This document shows positions 11,837 through 19,845 of a stretch of DNA of 64,000 bases, one piece after another. The notes under the pieces are model-generated. The model was not told the DNA's origin. It saw only the letters and a list, made by a program, of their open reading frames with translations, and made no database searches. A program made the position numbers and the translations under genes. How positions within the stretch are numbered: position 1 is the stretch's first letter; each line of letters opens with the position of its first letter. This DNA comes from Verrucomicrobiia bacterium (GTDB lineage Bacteria; Verrucomicrobiota; Verrucomicrobiia; Opitutales; Cerasicoccaceae), in the NCBI GenBank assembly GCA_030425485.1, contig JAUIAM010000004.1:124001-188000 (forward strand). Direction: 5' to 3'.

Positions 11837-12235
11837 CTACTTCTCCGCTGCTTCGCTCTCCGGCTTATTGGCGGGAAGCTCGTGCGGGAGCATGGCAAAA
11901 TAGAACATAATCACCCAGCCCAGGAGGCAGGGGTACATGGCTACGGTAAAGACAACCGTACCCACAATGCCCAGGCTGACGCCGACCCAGACCCCAAGCA
12001 CATCCATGACGACGAGCGCGCAGACCGGGAGCAACACGAAGATGATAGCCAGCACGTAGCCGATGGAGGTCGTCCCGAGGTAGAAACCTTGTTCTTTTTC
12101 CAGTGTCATACCACAGCGCTGGCAGGACTTATGGAGCCGAAACCAGCTCTTGAACAAGCCGTAGCCCCCGCAGTTGGGGCAACGCAGGGTGGCTCCCCGC
12201 ACGAGAATTTCCCACCTGCTGACTCTTTTCGCCAT
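11837..12235 (-). CDS. DUF983-type zinc-ribbon membrane protein
   Basis: 132 residues. An N-terminal four-cysteine zinc ribbon (CPNCGGYGLF and CQRCGM, about 20-45) is followed by two strongly hydrophobic segments (about 55-80 and 82-110), the layout of the DUF983 family. In alphaproteobacteria such proteins lie near cytochrome oxidase genes, but no oxidase is nearby here, so function stays open. It is divergent from the lpt cluster, with a 64 bp shared intergenic region. Confidence 0.82.
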   Translation of the reverse strand: MAKRVSRWEILVRGATLRCPNCGGYGLFKSWFRLHKSCQRCGMTLEKEQGFYLGTTSIGYVLAIIFVLLPVCALVVMDVLGVWVGVSLGIVGTVVFTVAMYPCLLGWVIMFYFAMLPHELPANKPESEAAEK

Positions 12236-12299
12236 GAACTAATACCAATAGCCTTCGCAGTTGCTTCGACAAGGGTTTTTCCGCAACCTCGACTCAGAT

Positions 12300-12761
12300 A
12301 TGATTAAACGCGCACTCGGCATCTTCCTCATCGGCCTGCTGGCTTGGACCAGCTTGCCCGCTAGCGAAGAGGATCAGGTTACCAATCTCCTGTCCGACGC
12401 CCCCATCCAGAAGTTTCGCCTCCCCGGCTTTAATGACAGCGGCAAGCGCATCTGGCTCCTGCAGGGCGACGAGGCCCTCATCATCAGCGAAGAGGAGATC
12501 AAGGTCATCGCCATGATCCTCAAAACCTTTACCAAGGCCGACCCCCGCCACGCCCAAACCGTCATCCAGAGCCCCGACGCAACGATCTATCCCAACGAGA
12601 GCATGGCATGGGGGCACGACATCATCACCATCAACGACCGTTTTGACGCCTACTCCATCGTCGGAAAAGACTGGCTTTGGCAGGGACAGACCCAGAAAAT
12701 CACCATCAACCAGAACGCCCGCGTCACCTTTAAGGAGTCCCTCGGCTCCATCCTGGAATAA
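12300..12761 (+). CDS. lptC: LptC-like LPS-export periplasmic protein
   Basis: 153 residues from ATG 12300, with an N-terminal signal/anchor (RALGIFLIGLLAWTSLPA). The body shows short alternating strands of the OstA/LptC beta-jellyroll kind: FRLPGFNDSGKRIWLLQGDEA near the start, then QSPDATIYPN and an end that repeats G-x-D-W-x-W. Assignment rests mainly on context: it precedes an LptA-like gene by 3 bp and LptB follows, the standard lptC-lptA-lptB order. Known role: bridges the LptB2FG transporter to the LptA chain. lptF and lptG are not in the window. Confidence 0.72.
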   Translation: MIKRALGIFLIGLLAWTSLPASEEDQVTNLLSDAPIQKFRLPGFNDSGKRIWLLQGDEALIISEEEIKVIAMILKTFTKADPRHAQTVIQSPDATIYPNESMAWGHDIITINDRFDAYSIVGKDWLWQGQTQKITINQNARVTFKESLGSILE

Positions 12762-12764
12762 TCT

Positions 12765-13319
12765 ATGAGACTCGCCCACCTGTTCACCACCCGCCTCTGT
12801 GCAGCTTCTACGCTGGCACTCCTCGCGTTCACCGCAACCCTCGTCGCCCAAGAAGCCGAGCCCGTCCAGGATACGGTCATCACCAGTGATCGGCTGGAAA
12901 TGGTCGGGCTGGAGGATGAAAACCACTTCTTTTTTTACGACAACGTCGTCGTCACCGGCACCAACCTCAAGGCCACCGCCAACGAGATGACCGTCATCGC
13001 CGCCCGCGCGGGCGAGAGCGATGGCAGCAGCATGGGCGAGCTCGGCACCATTGCCAAAATCCTCCTCGTGGGCAACGTCGTCATCACCCAGGCCGGACGC
13101 GAGGCCACCGCGGGCAAGGCCGAGATTTTCCCCCGCACGGGCAAGGTCGTACTGACCGAGAACCCCATCGTGCGCGACTCCGAAGGCACCGTGACCGGCG
13201 AACGCATCGAGCTTTACAAAAACGAAAAGAAGGCCCGCGTCTTTGGCGAAAAGGGCGGCGCCCGCCCCACGGTTATCCTGCCGGGCTTTCAGGACATCGG
13301 CTATCAGGAGGACCAATAA
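12765..13319 (+). CDS. lptA: LptA/OstA-family LPS transport protein
   Basis: 184 residues with a signal peptide ending near 30 (TLVAQEAEP). The OstA-like core alternates strands: VITSDRLEMVG, NHFFFYDNVVVTG, LKATANEMTV, ILLVGNVVITQAGREATAGKAEIF, EGTVTGERIELYKNEKKARVFG, where the last items are recurring 'rewrite-able' strands seen in LptA. Known role: periplasmic bridge carrying LPS to the outer membrane. It overlaps the lptB start by one base (TAATG), which suggests coupled translation. Somewhat divergent, but position and fold pattern agree. Confidence 0.85.
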   Translation: MRLAHLFTTRLCAASTLALLAFTATLVAQEAEPVQDTVITSDRLEMVGLEDENHFFFYDNVVVTGTNLKATANEMTVIAARAGESDGSSMGELGTIAKILLVGNVVITQAGREATAGKAEIFPRTGKVVLTENPIVRDSEGTVTGERIELYKNEKKARVFGEKGGARPTVILPGFQDIGYQEDQ

Positions 13320-14089
13320 TGGAGACCGAGACCCAGCCCAACCCCGCCTCAGAAGCCCCCGCCGTCACAGGCTCCATCCGCACGGAGAACCTGGTCAAAG
13401 TCTACGGCAAGCGCACCGTGGTCAAGAAGGTCAGCATCAAGGTAGACGCCGGGGAAGTCGTCGGCCTGCTCGGCCCCAACGGCGCGGGTAAGACCACCAC
13501 CTTCTACATGGTCGTGGGCCTCGTCCCCTCCACCGACGGTAAAGTCTTTCTGGACGAGCACAACATCACCGACCTGCCGATGTACCGCCGCGCCCGCATG
13601 GGCATTGGCTACCTCCCGCAGGAGGCCTCCGTCTTTCGCAAGCTGAGTGTCTACCAGAACATCCTCGCTGTGGTGGAAACGCTACCCGTCCCGCGCAAGG
13701 AGCGGCACGACTTCGTCATGGCCCACCTCGAAGAGCTCGGTCTGGATCACCTGGTCAAGCAAAAGGCCTACACCCTCAGCGGAGGCGAACGCCGCCGGCT
13801 GGAGATCACCCGCGCGATGGTGGCCCGCCCCCGCTTTATGCTGCTGGACGAGCCCTTCAGCGGGGTGGACCCGATCAGCGTCGCAGAAGTGCAGGAGATC
13901 ATCCTCGGGCTCAAGAGCAAGGGCATCGGCGTGCTTATCACCGACCACAACGTCCGCGAAACCCTTTCCATCGTCGACCGCGCCTACCTCATCCACCAGG
14001 GCGAAGTGCTCTCCGAGGGCACGAGCGACTTCCTCGTCAACGACCCCAAAAGCCGCGAGTTCTACCTCGGCGATAATTTCAACATGTAG
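13319..14089 (+). CDS. lptB: LPS export ABC transporter ATPase LptB
   Basis: 256 residues, slightly longer than E. coli LptB (241) through an extra N-terminal tail of about 18 residues. All ABC motifs are present: Walker [11 protein letters not shown] (about 55-64), Q-loop in [17 protein letters not shown], signature [11 protein letters not shown], Walker [14 protein letters not shown] and the H-loop [10 protein letters not shown]. The [11 protein letters not shown] and LSGGERRR wording is characteristic of LptB rather than of amino-acid ABC ATPases. It powers LPS extraction from the inner membrane with LptF/G, which are encoded elsewhere. Confidence 0.96.
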   Translation: METETQPNPASEAPAVTGSIRTENLVKVYGKRTVVKKVSIKVDAGEVVGLLGPNGAGKTTTFYMVVGLVPSTDGKVFLDEHNITDLPMYRRARMGIGYLPQEASVFRKLSVYQNILAVVETLPVPRKERHDFVMAHLEELGLDHLVKQKAYTLSGGERRRLEITRAMVARPRFMLLDEPFSGVDPISVAEVQEIILGLKSKGIGVLITDHNVRETLSIVDRAYLIHQGEVLSEGTSDFLVNDPKSREFYLGDNFNM

Positions 14090-14094
14090 CTGCT

Positions 14095-15054
14095 ATGGCC
14101 CAAGTGAATCCGAAGATCATCGAGAGCATCTCCGTGCGGGAGTTTTTTGAATCCTACGCGGACAAGCTCCAGCTCGAGCTGGTCGCCGGGCAGGACGGGC
14201 TCAAGCGTTTTATCCGCGAAAAGAGCATCAACCGCCCCTCGCTCGCGCTGACCGGATACTTTAAGCACTTTGCCAACCGCCGCATGCAGCTCTTTGGCGC
14301 GGGCGAAATGGCCTACCTGCGCGACCTCAACGAAAGCGCACAATACAAGGTACTGCGGGAGATCGTGGCCAAGCACATCCCCTGCCTCATCGTTTCCCGC
14401 AACTTTGCCCCCACCAAGGCCATGTACTCCATCGCCGAGGAGACCAATACGGCCATGTTTCGCACGCCGATGAAGTCAAAGGACTTCGTGGCCGAAGGCA
14501 CCGTGCTGCTGGAGGACAAGTTTGCCCCCCGCAGCACCATCTACGGTACGCTGCTCGACGTAAAAGGCATCGGCACCCTCCTGCGCGGGAAAAGCGGCGT
14601 GGGCAAAAGCGAATGCGCCCTGGCTCTCGTCGAGCGCGGGCACAGCCTCGTGGCCGACGACGTCACTTATATTAAGAAGGTGGGTGAACGCGAGATCGTC
14701 GGCACCAGCGCAGAGATTAACCGCGGCTACATGGAGTGCCGCGGCATCGGCATTATCTCCGTGGCTGACCTCTTTGGCATCCGCTGCGTGCGGGTGGAGA
14801 AGCGCATCGACCTCGTGGTCACCTTTGTCGAGTGGCAACCCGGCATGGAAGAAGAGCGCACCGGACTGGATCAAAGCACCTTTGACATGCTCGGCATCCA
14901 GATCCCCCACATCCAGATCCCCGTGCGCCCCGGTCGAGACATGGCGCGGCTGGTCGAAGTCGGCGCGCTGGTGCAGGCACTTCGCCTGACCGGACACGAC
15001 TCCGCGGTCGAGTTCAACGAGCGCCTCATCGCGACCATGGCGGGAGACAAATAG
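14095..15054 (+). CDS. hprK: HPr(Ser) kinase/phosphorylase
   Basis: 319 residues, the usual length. The N-terminal half is the HprK regulatory domain; the C-terminal catalytic half has the P-loop GKSGVGKSE (about 165-173), the VADD acid pair and the HprK signature [17 protein letters not shown] (about 217-233). It phosphorylates or dephosphorylates the regulatory serine of HPr (the HPr gene is at 58436). Five bases separate it from lptB, so it probably belongs to the lpt operon. This recalls the proteobacterial lptA-lptB-rpoN-ptsN-hprK neighbourhood with the middle genes missing. Confidence 0.95.
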   Translation: MAQVNPKIIESISVREFFESYADKLQLELVAGQDGLKRFIREKSINRPSLALTGYFKHFANRRMQLFGAGEMAYLRDLNESAQYKVLREIVAKHIPCLIVSRNFAPTKAMYSIAEETNTAMFRTPMKSKDFVAEGTVLLEDKFAPRSTIYGTLLDVKGIGTLLRGKSGVGKSECALALVERGHSLVADDVTYIKKVGEREIVGTSAEINRGYMECRGIGIISVADLFGIRCVRVEKRIDLVVTFVEWQPGMEEERTGLDQSTFDMLGIQIPHIQIPVRPGRDMARLVEVGALVQALRLTGHDSAVEFNERLIATMAGDK

Positions 15055-15715
15055 GCTCGACCCGTCCTTCAAGTTCAAGCCCTTGCTTTCGCATTATTTC
15101 GTAAGCAAAAACAATAATTTTCATCTATAAAAGATGGGCGCATGGTTGAGCCAAAGAAGCGCTCTGGGGCAAAAACGAGCAAGCATCTTCAGGTAAATTT
15201 TCGTGCCAGAAAAAAAATATTTTGGAGTTTGTAGCTGAGCGTTACAAACGGGTGTCAAAAGTAACACAACGCGAGCCCCTTTTATAGAGCCGCTAAGCCC
15301 TTCGTTTTACAGGATTTCCGCGTATGTTAATTTCGTGTCAGGGGTGCAACTGGAGGGTGACAAAACCTTGGGAAAAACCCCTGTGAGTAACATGTGAAAA
15401 AGTAGGTCTTGCCAATGAGGGGCGCTCAAAATTTACTCCAACCCTATAACGCCTCCGGAAAAGTCTGCTCACGCTGCAGGGAAGTACCTGTTCCCCCAAC
15501 CAAGCGCTCCCCGGTCCGCGATATTTTTATAAATATATAACTATTAACTTCTTATGAATTTCTACTTATCGCGCCCCCCGACCCCGGAACGCCATTGAAC
15601 CGCGCAGAACATTGCGCGTCATCTTTATCTTTTACTACATTGTATTACTGTTTGCGAGCCCAGGTAGTTATCCACAGGCTTTGTGAATAAAATCTCTTCT
15701 TATCTGTAACATTCC
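15055..15715. other. Gene-free AT-rich region with DnaA boxes, candidate oriC
   Basis: These 661 bp between hprK and dnaA hold no credible ORF. The segment is clearly more AT-rich than its surroundings. A very AT-rich tract at 15519-15563 could be the DNA-unwinding element. Two consensus DnaA boxes lie just upstream of dnaA and two one-mismatch boxes sit at 15382-15390 and 15393-15401, 11 bp apart and in the same orientation. Location beside dnaA is typical of bacterial origins. The nearer boxes may serve dnaA autoregulation instead. dnaN, gyrB and rpmH are not adjacent. Confidence 0.65.
15668..15690. promoter_or_regulatory. Pair of consensus DnaA boxes in opposite orientation
   Basis: TTATCCACA at 15668-15676 on the plus strand and TGTGAATAA at 15682-15690, the reverse complement of TTATTCACA. 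Both match the TTWTNCACA consensus exactly. They end 25 bp before the dnaA start codon, a position suited to autorepression of dnaA as well as to origin function. Confidence 0.8.
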
Positions 15716-17119
15716 ATGACTCACAACAACACCCAGACGACAACGTGGGACCACGTCAAAGGCGACCTTCAGGGCCTTTTTCCTCACGATGTCTACCACA
15801 CCTGGTTCGAACCCGTACAGTGTGTGGATGAAAGCGACGATTTTGTGACGCTGGAAGTGCCGAATGACTTCGCGGCCTTCTGGATTCAGGACAACTATCA
15901 GGACATCATCACCAAGCGCCTGCAGGACACCTCCGGCCGCGCCATGGGCATTCGTTTTCGCGTCTGCGAATCCGAGGAAACCGCCCAGGCGACTCCGGAC
16001 GACGGCTCCCTGCCGGGTCGCGCTCCGGGCCGCATCGCTGCCGTCAGCCCGCCCCGGGCCGAAGTACGCGAAAAGCGCTCCCGTCAGCGCATCATCCTGA
16101 ACCCGACCAACACCTTTGAAAACTTCGTCGTCGGGCCCGGCAACCAGCTCGCGCACGCCGCCTGCATCGCGGTGGCCAACGCCCCCGCACGCGCCTACAA
16201 CCCGCTCTTTCTCTACGGTGACACCGGCCTCGGCAAGACCCACCTCATGCACGCGGTGGCCCAGCACGCCCTCCGCACGAACCCCGACGCCGAGATCGCC
16301 TATATCTCTACGGAAAACTTCACCAACGAGTTCATCGACGCCATTCAGAACAACACGGTGACGAAATTCCGCCAGCGCTACCGCCAGGTAGACGTCCTCC
16401 TGATCGACGACATCCACTTCCTCTCCGGCAAGGAGCGCATCCAGGAAGAGTTCTTCCACACCTTCAACGAGCTCTTCGAGCGCCAGAAGCAAATCTTCCT
16501 CTCCAGCGACCGCCCGGCGAGCGAGATTTCCAAACTGGAAAACCGCCTCGTATCCCGCTTCCAGTGGGGCCTCGTGGCCGACATCCAGGCACCGGACTTC
16601 GAGACCCGCGTAGCTATTTTAGGCAAAAAAGCCAAGTCCATGAACCTCGACCTCTCCGAGGGCATCCTCCAGTTTCTGGCCGAGCGCGTCTCCCGCAACG
16701 TCCGCCGTATGGAAGGCGCACTGACCCGCGTAGCCGGCTTTGCCGCCCTCATGAAGAGCTCGCTCGACATCCCAACCGTGGAGCGACTCCTGCACGACAT
16801 CCTGCAGGAAGAGGCCCAGAACAAGGTCACCATCGAAAAGATCCAGCAGAAGGTCGCCGATTACCACAAGCTGCGCCTCGCCGACATGGTCAGCAAGCGC
16901 CGCCCGGCCAACATCGCCTTCCCGCGCCAGATCGCCATGTACCTCAGCCGCATGCTCACCAGCCACTCCCTGCAGGAGATCGGTGATGCCTTCGGTGGCC
17001 GCGACCACGGCACGGTTATCCACGCCTGCAAGACCGTGGAAAACATCATGGAGCAGGACGAATCGGTCGCCCGCACGGTGGACTACCTGCAAAAGCAGCT
17101 CTCCTCCCACCGTTTCTAG
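15716..17119 (+). CDS. dnaA: Chromosomal replication initiator DnaA
   Basis: 467 residues, full length. Domain I (about 1-85) starts with WDHVKGDLQ and YHTWFEPV; domain II is a short basic linker; the AAA+ domain III opens with NPTNTFENFVVGPGN, then Walker A GDTGLGKTH (about 167-175), Walker B LLIDDIHFLSG (about 225-235) and sensor SSDRPASEI; domain IV has the DNA-binding signature GGRDHGTVIHAC (about 422-433). It binds DnaA boxes and melts the origin. A rho-independent terminator follows the stop within 30 bp, so it appears to be transcribed alone. Confidence 0.98.
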   Translation: MTHNNTQTTTWDHVKGDLQGLFPHDVYHTWFEPVQCVDESDDFVTLEVPNDFAAFWIQDNYQDIITKRLQDTSGRAMGIRFRVCESEETAQATPDDGSLPGRAPGRIAAVSPPRAEVREKRSRQRIILNPTNTFENFVVGPGNQLAHAACIAVANAPARAYNPLFLYGDTGLGKTHLMHAVAQHALRTNPDAEIAYISTENFTNEFIDAIQNNTVTKFRQRYRQVDVLLIDDIHFLSGKERIQEEFFHTFNELFERQKQIFLSSDRPASEISKLENRLVSRFQWGLVADIQAPDFETRVAILGKKAKSMNLDLSEGILQFLAERVSRNVRRMEGALTRVAGFAALMKSSLDIPTVERLLHDILQEEAQNKVTIEKIQQKVADYHKLRLADMVSKRRPANIAFPRQIAMYLSRMLTSHSLQEIGDAFGGRDHGTVIHACKTVENIMEQDESVARTVDYLQKQLSSHRF

Positions 17120-17145
17120 TCAGAGAATAGGACATACCTTTCAAG

Positions 17146-17178
17146 CGCGCGATGGGCCCCCGTCGCGCGTTTTGTTTT
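17146..17178 (+). terminator. Rho-independent terminator after dnaA
   Basis: A GC-rich hairpin (CGCGCGATGGG paired with its near complement ending at 17169, one G-T pair, loop of about two bases) followed by a T-rich tract interrupted by one G. It begins 26 bp after the dnaA stop. Confidence 0.8.
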
Positions 17179-17249
17179 GCAGGGCCACGAGCGGTGCAGG
17201 CGTTTTGGCTTGCGAGACGGGCAGCCCCAGACAAGAACCAACGGTACAT

Positions 17250-17735
17250 ATGGATTTGACGGACGAACAAAAAGCCCAGGTCGCCACCTGGGTCAGCGAA
17301 GGTGCCACCCTGTCTGACGTGCAGAAACGTCTGGACGCAGAATTTCAGGTCAACATGACGTTCATGGAGGTACGCTTCCTCGTGGACGACCTCGACCTCG
17401 AACTCAAGGACCAGGCTCCCAAGCCAGACGCCGACATCACCAAGGCCCCGCCCCCGCCCGCCCCTAATGCCGCGGGCGTCCCCGAGGCAGACCAGCCGTC
17501 AGAGGCCAGCGCTTTCAGCAGCGTGCAGGTCTCCGTCGATGCCGTCCAGCGCCCCGGCGCACTGGTCAGCGGCACGGTCACCTTTAGCGATGGCGAGAGC
17601 ATGGGCTGGCAGCTCGACCAGATGGGCCGCCTCGGCCTGCTCCCCGGCTCAAACCCGGACTACCGCCCGAGCGAGAACGACCTGACCGACTTCCAGCTCG
17701 CCCTCCAGAACGAGCTTAAGAAGAAGGGCTTCTAG
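17250..17735 (+). CDS. Hypothetical protein with small helical N-terminal domain
   Basis: 161 residues. The N-terminal 50 (LTDEQKAQVATWVSEGATL, then VQKRLDAEFQ) read as a compact helical, possibly HTH-like domain. A Pro/Ala-rich linker (KAPPPPAPNAAG, about 70-82) follows, then a beta-rich C-terminal part (VQVSVDAVQRPGALVSGTVTF, GWQLDQMGRLGLLPG). No signal peptide or membrane helix, so cytoplasmic. I recognise no family. The start at 17250 was chosen because the frame upstream runs back into dnaA with no plausible protein sequence. Confidence 0.75.
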   Translation: MDLTDEQKAQVATWVSEGATLSDVQKRLDAEFQVNMTFMEVRFLVDDLDLELKDQAPKPDADITKAPPPPAPNAAGVPEADQPSEASAFSSVQVSVDAVQRPGALVSGTVTFSDGESMGWQLDQMGRLGLLPGSNPDYRPSENDLTDFQLALQNELKKKGF

Positions 17736-17764
17736 GCTACCGTTAGCAGGGGGTTCTCTGACTG

Positions 17765-18163
17765 TCATAAGACAAAACTGGGTACCAGCCGCCCGTTGAA
17801 GAAGAACACGGTCATCATGATGTTGACCAGCATCCCCATGCGGACAGCCCCCTCGACCGTCATGATAACGAGTGTCCACTTGAGGCCCGTCTTTCGGCGT
17901 AGCCCTGCCGCAATGAGCGTGACAAAGAACATGAGGAAACCCTGCACACCCGCGCGCGGATCGAAGATCAAGAGCAGCATGTAAAGCCAGGTCAATGCCC
18001 TCCCCAAAACCCACAGGGCGGCACACCACTCCGGTAGCCGCTTAACCGCGTCCAGGGGGTGCTGCCCGGCCCGGATTTGCCGAATCCCGATATAGCGCTC
18101 CGCCACCAGGAGCTGCACCAGCTCAAAGGCGATAAAAAACGGGGCCAGGTAAATCAGGATCAT
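17765..18163 (-). CDS. Hypothetical small integral membrane protein
   Basis: 132 residues with about four hydrophobic segments: YLAPFFIAFELVQLLVA (N-terminal), ALWVLGRALTWLYMLLLIF, FLMFFVTLIAAGL, and GMLVNIMMTVFFFNG at the end. The loops contain basic residues (RRKTGLK), consistent with a cytoplasmic face. No catalytic motif or family is recognised. It is convergent with the preceding hypothetical gene (29 bp apart) and divergent from glpK. Confidence 0.72.
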   Translation of the reverse strand: MILIYLAPFFIAFELVQLLVAERYIGIRQIRAGQHPLDAVKRLPEWCAALWVLGRALTWLYMLLLIFDPRAGVQGFLMFFVTLIAAGLRRKTGLKWTLVIMTVEGAVRMGMLVNIMMTVFFFNGRLVPSFVL

Positions 18164-18263
18164 CGCAGATGTAACCTATATACATAAGCTATCAGTTGCC
18201 AAGCTGAGTCGCTGGCATATTCCACGAAAACAGTCTAAATCGCTGGACCTTATGCACCTGGGA

Positions 18264-18278
18264 GGTATACAATATACC
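18264..18278. promoter_or_regulatory. Palindrome overlapping the glpK ribosome-binding region
   Basis: GGTATACAATATACC is a perfect 6-3-6 palindrome that overlaps the end of the GGAGG at 18261-18265 and ends one base before the glpK ATG. It could be an operator or an RNA hairpin limiting ribosome access. The GGAGG is 14 bases from the ATG, longer than usual. Confidence 0.4.
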
Positions 18279-18279
18279 T

Positions 18280-19767
18280 ATGCCTTATCTCCTCGCCCTT
18301 GACCAAGGAACTACCTCATCTCGCGCCATCCTCTTTGACAACGCCGGCCAAGTGGTCGGTATGGCCCAGCGAGAGTTTAAACAGCATTTCCCCCGCTCAG
18401 GCTGGGTCGAGCACGACCCGGCGGACATCTGGGAAAGCCAGCGCGATGCCGTCCTCGAACTCCTGAAAGACAAGCAGGTCACGGCCAAAGACATTGCCGC
18501 CATCGGCATCACTAATCAGCGCGAAACCACCCTCCTGTGGGATCGCAAAACCGGCAAACCCCTGCATAACGCCATCGTCTGGCAAGACCGCCGCACAGCC
18601 GACTACTGCCAGCAGTTGAAGAAAGACGGCCTTGAGGAAGAAGTGACTGCCCGCACCGGGTTGCTCCTCGACCCGTACTTTGCCGGGACCAAGCTGCGCT
18701 GGCTGCTCGATTACGTCGAGGGCGCACGCGAGCGCGCCAAACGAGGCGAGCTCGCCTTTGGCACCGTAGATACCTGGCTCATCTGGCAACTCACCGGAGG
18801 CAAGGAGCACCTGACCGACCCCAGCAACGCCAGCCGTACGCTGCTCTTTAACATCAATGAGGACGCGTGGGACGACGATCTCTTAAATAAGTTCGATATC
18901 CCCCGTGAAGTCCTCCCCGAGGTGCGCCCCTCCAGCGGCGACTTTGGCCAAGTCTCGACCCTCGACGAACTCTCGGGCGTGCCCATCGCAGGCGTGGCCG
19001 GAGACCAACAGGCCGCGCTGTTCGGGCAAGGGTGCTTCAAACCCGGCATGGCAAAAAATACCTACGGCACGGGCTGCTTCCTGCTCATGAATACCGGGGA
19101 CGCCGTCGTCCGCTCCGAGAACAAGCTCCTGACCACCGTGGGCTGGCGCATCGAAGACTCGCTGCAATACGCACTGGAGGGCAGCGTCTTCGTCGGCGGC
19201 GCGCTGGTGCAGTTCCTGCGGGACAACCTCGGCATCATCAAAACCGCTGCCGAAACCGAGGAGCTGGCCCAGTCCGTCAAGGATAACGGCGGGCTGGTTT
19301 TTGTCCCTGCCTTTACCGGCTTGGGCGCGCCCTATTGGGACCCCCACGCCCGCGGTGCCCTCATGGGGCTTTCCCGCGGGAGCGAGCTTGGGCACATCGT
19401 CCGAGCCAGCCTGGAGGCCATCGCCTTTCAGGTCGCTGACCTCATCACCGCCATGAACGCAGACGCAGACACGCCTCTGACCGAGCTGCGGGTAGACGGC
19501 GGCGCCAGCGCCAACAACGTTTTGCTCCAGTTTCAGGCCGACATTCTCGGCGTGCCCGTTATCCGCCCCGAGGTGACGGAGACGACCGCCCTCGGCGCGG
19601 CCTACCTCGCCGGACTCAAAGTCGGCTACTGGAAAAATCAGGAGGACATCGCCCAGCAGTGGGCCGCAGAGCGTACCTTCGAGCCCTCCATGCCGGACGA
19701 CCAGGTCAAGGCTCTGACCGACCGCTGGCACGAAGCCGTCTCCCGCTCACAGAACTGGCCAGAGTGA
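18280..19767 (+). CDS. glpK: Glycerol kinase
   Basis: 495 residues, typical length of the FGGY family enzyme. Seen: [16 protein letters not shown] at the N-terminus (nucleotide phosphate loop), [14 protein letters not shown] and [12 protein letters not shown] (about 83-110), [13 protein letters not shown] (around 240), and the C-terminal FGGY block [14 protein letters not shown]. It makes sn-glycerol-3-phosphate from glycerol and ATP in the cytoplasm. glpD follows 78 bp downstream, giving a complete route to dihydroxyacetone phosphate; no glycerol facilitator gene is in the window. Confidence 0.97.
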   Translation: MPYLLALDQGTTSSRAILFDNAGQVVGMAQREFKQHFPRSGWVEHDPADIWESQRDAVLELLKDKQVTAKDIAAIGITNQRETTLLWDRKTGKPLHNAIVWQDRRTADYCQQLKKDGLEEEVTARTGLLLDPYFAGTKLRWLLDYVEGARERAKRGELAFGTVDTWLIWQLTGGKEHLTDPSNASRTLLFNINEDAWDDDLLNKFDIPREVLPEVRPSSGDFGQVSTLDELSGVPIAGVAGDQQAALFGQGCFKPGMAKNTYGTGCFLLMNTGDAVVRSENKLLTTVGWRIEDSLQYALEGSVFVGGALVQFLRDNLGIIKTAAETEELAQSVKDNGGLVFVPAFTGLGAPYWDPHARGALMGLSRGSELGHIVRASLEAIAFQVADLITAMNADADTPLTELRVDGGASANNVLLQFQADILGVPVIRPEVTETTALGAAYLAGLKVGYWKNQEDIAQQWAAERTFEPSMPDDQVKALTDRWHEAVSRSQNWPE

Positions 19768-19845
19768 CAATATTATAATCCCGTATCCAAAAAATCGATA
19801 CACATTATTTAAAAGCAAAACACCCCTCATTACCCCTCTTCCATC

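Noticed and set aside
12294-13316. 340-residue minus-strand frame opposite lptC-lptA
   Set aside because: It spans two well-supported plus-strand genes in a conserved order and lacks its own start context.
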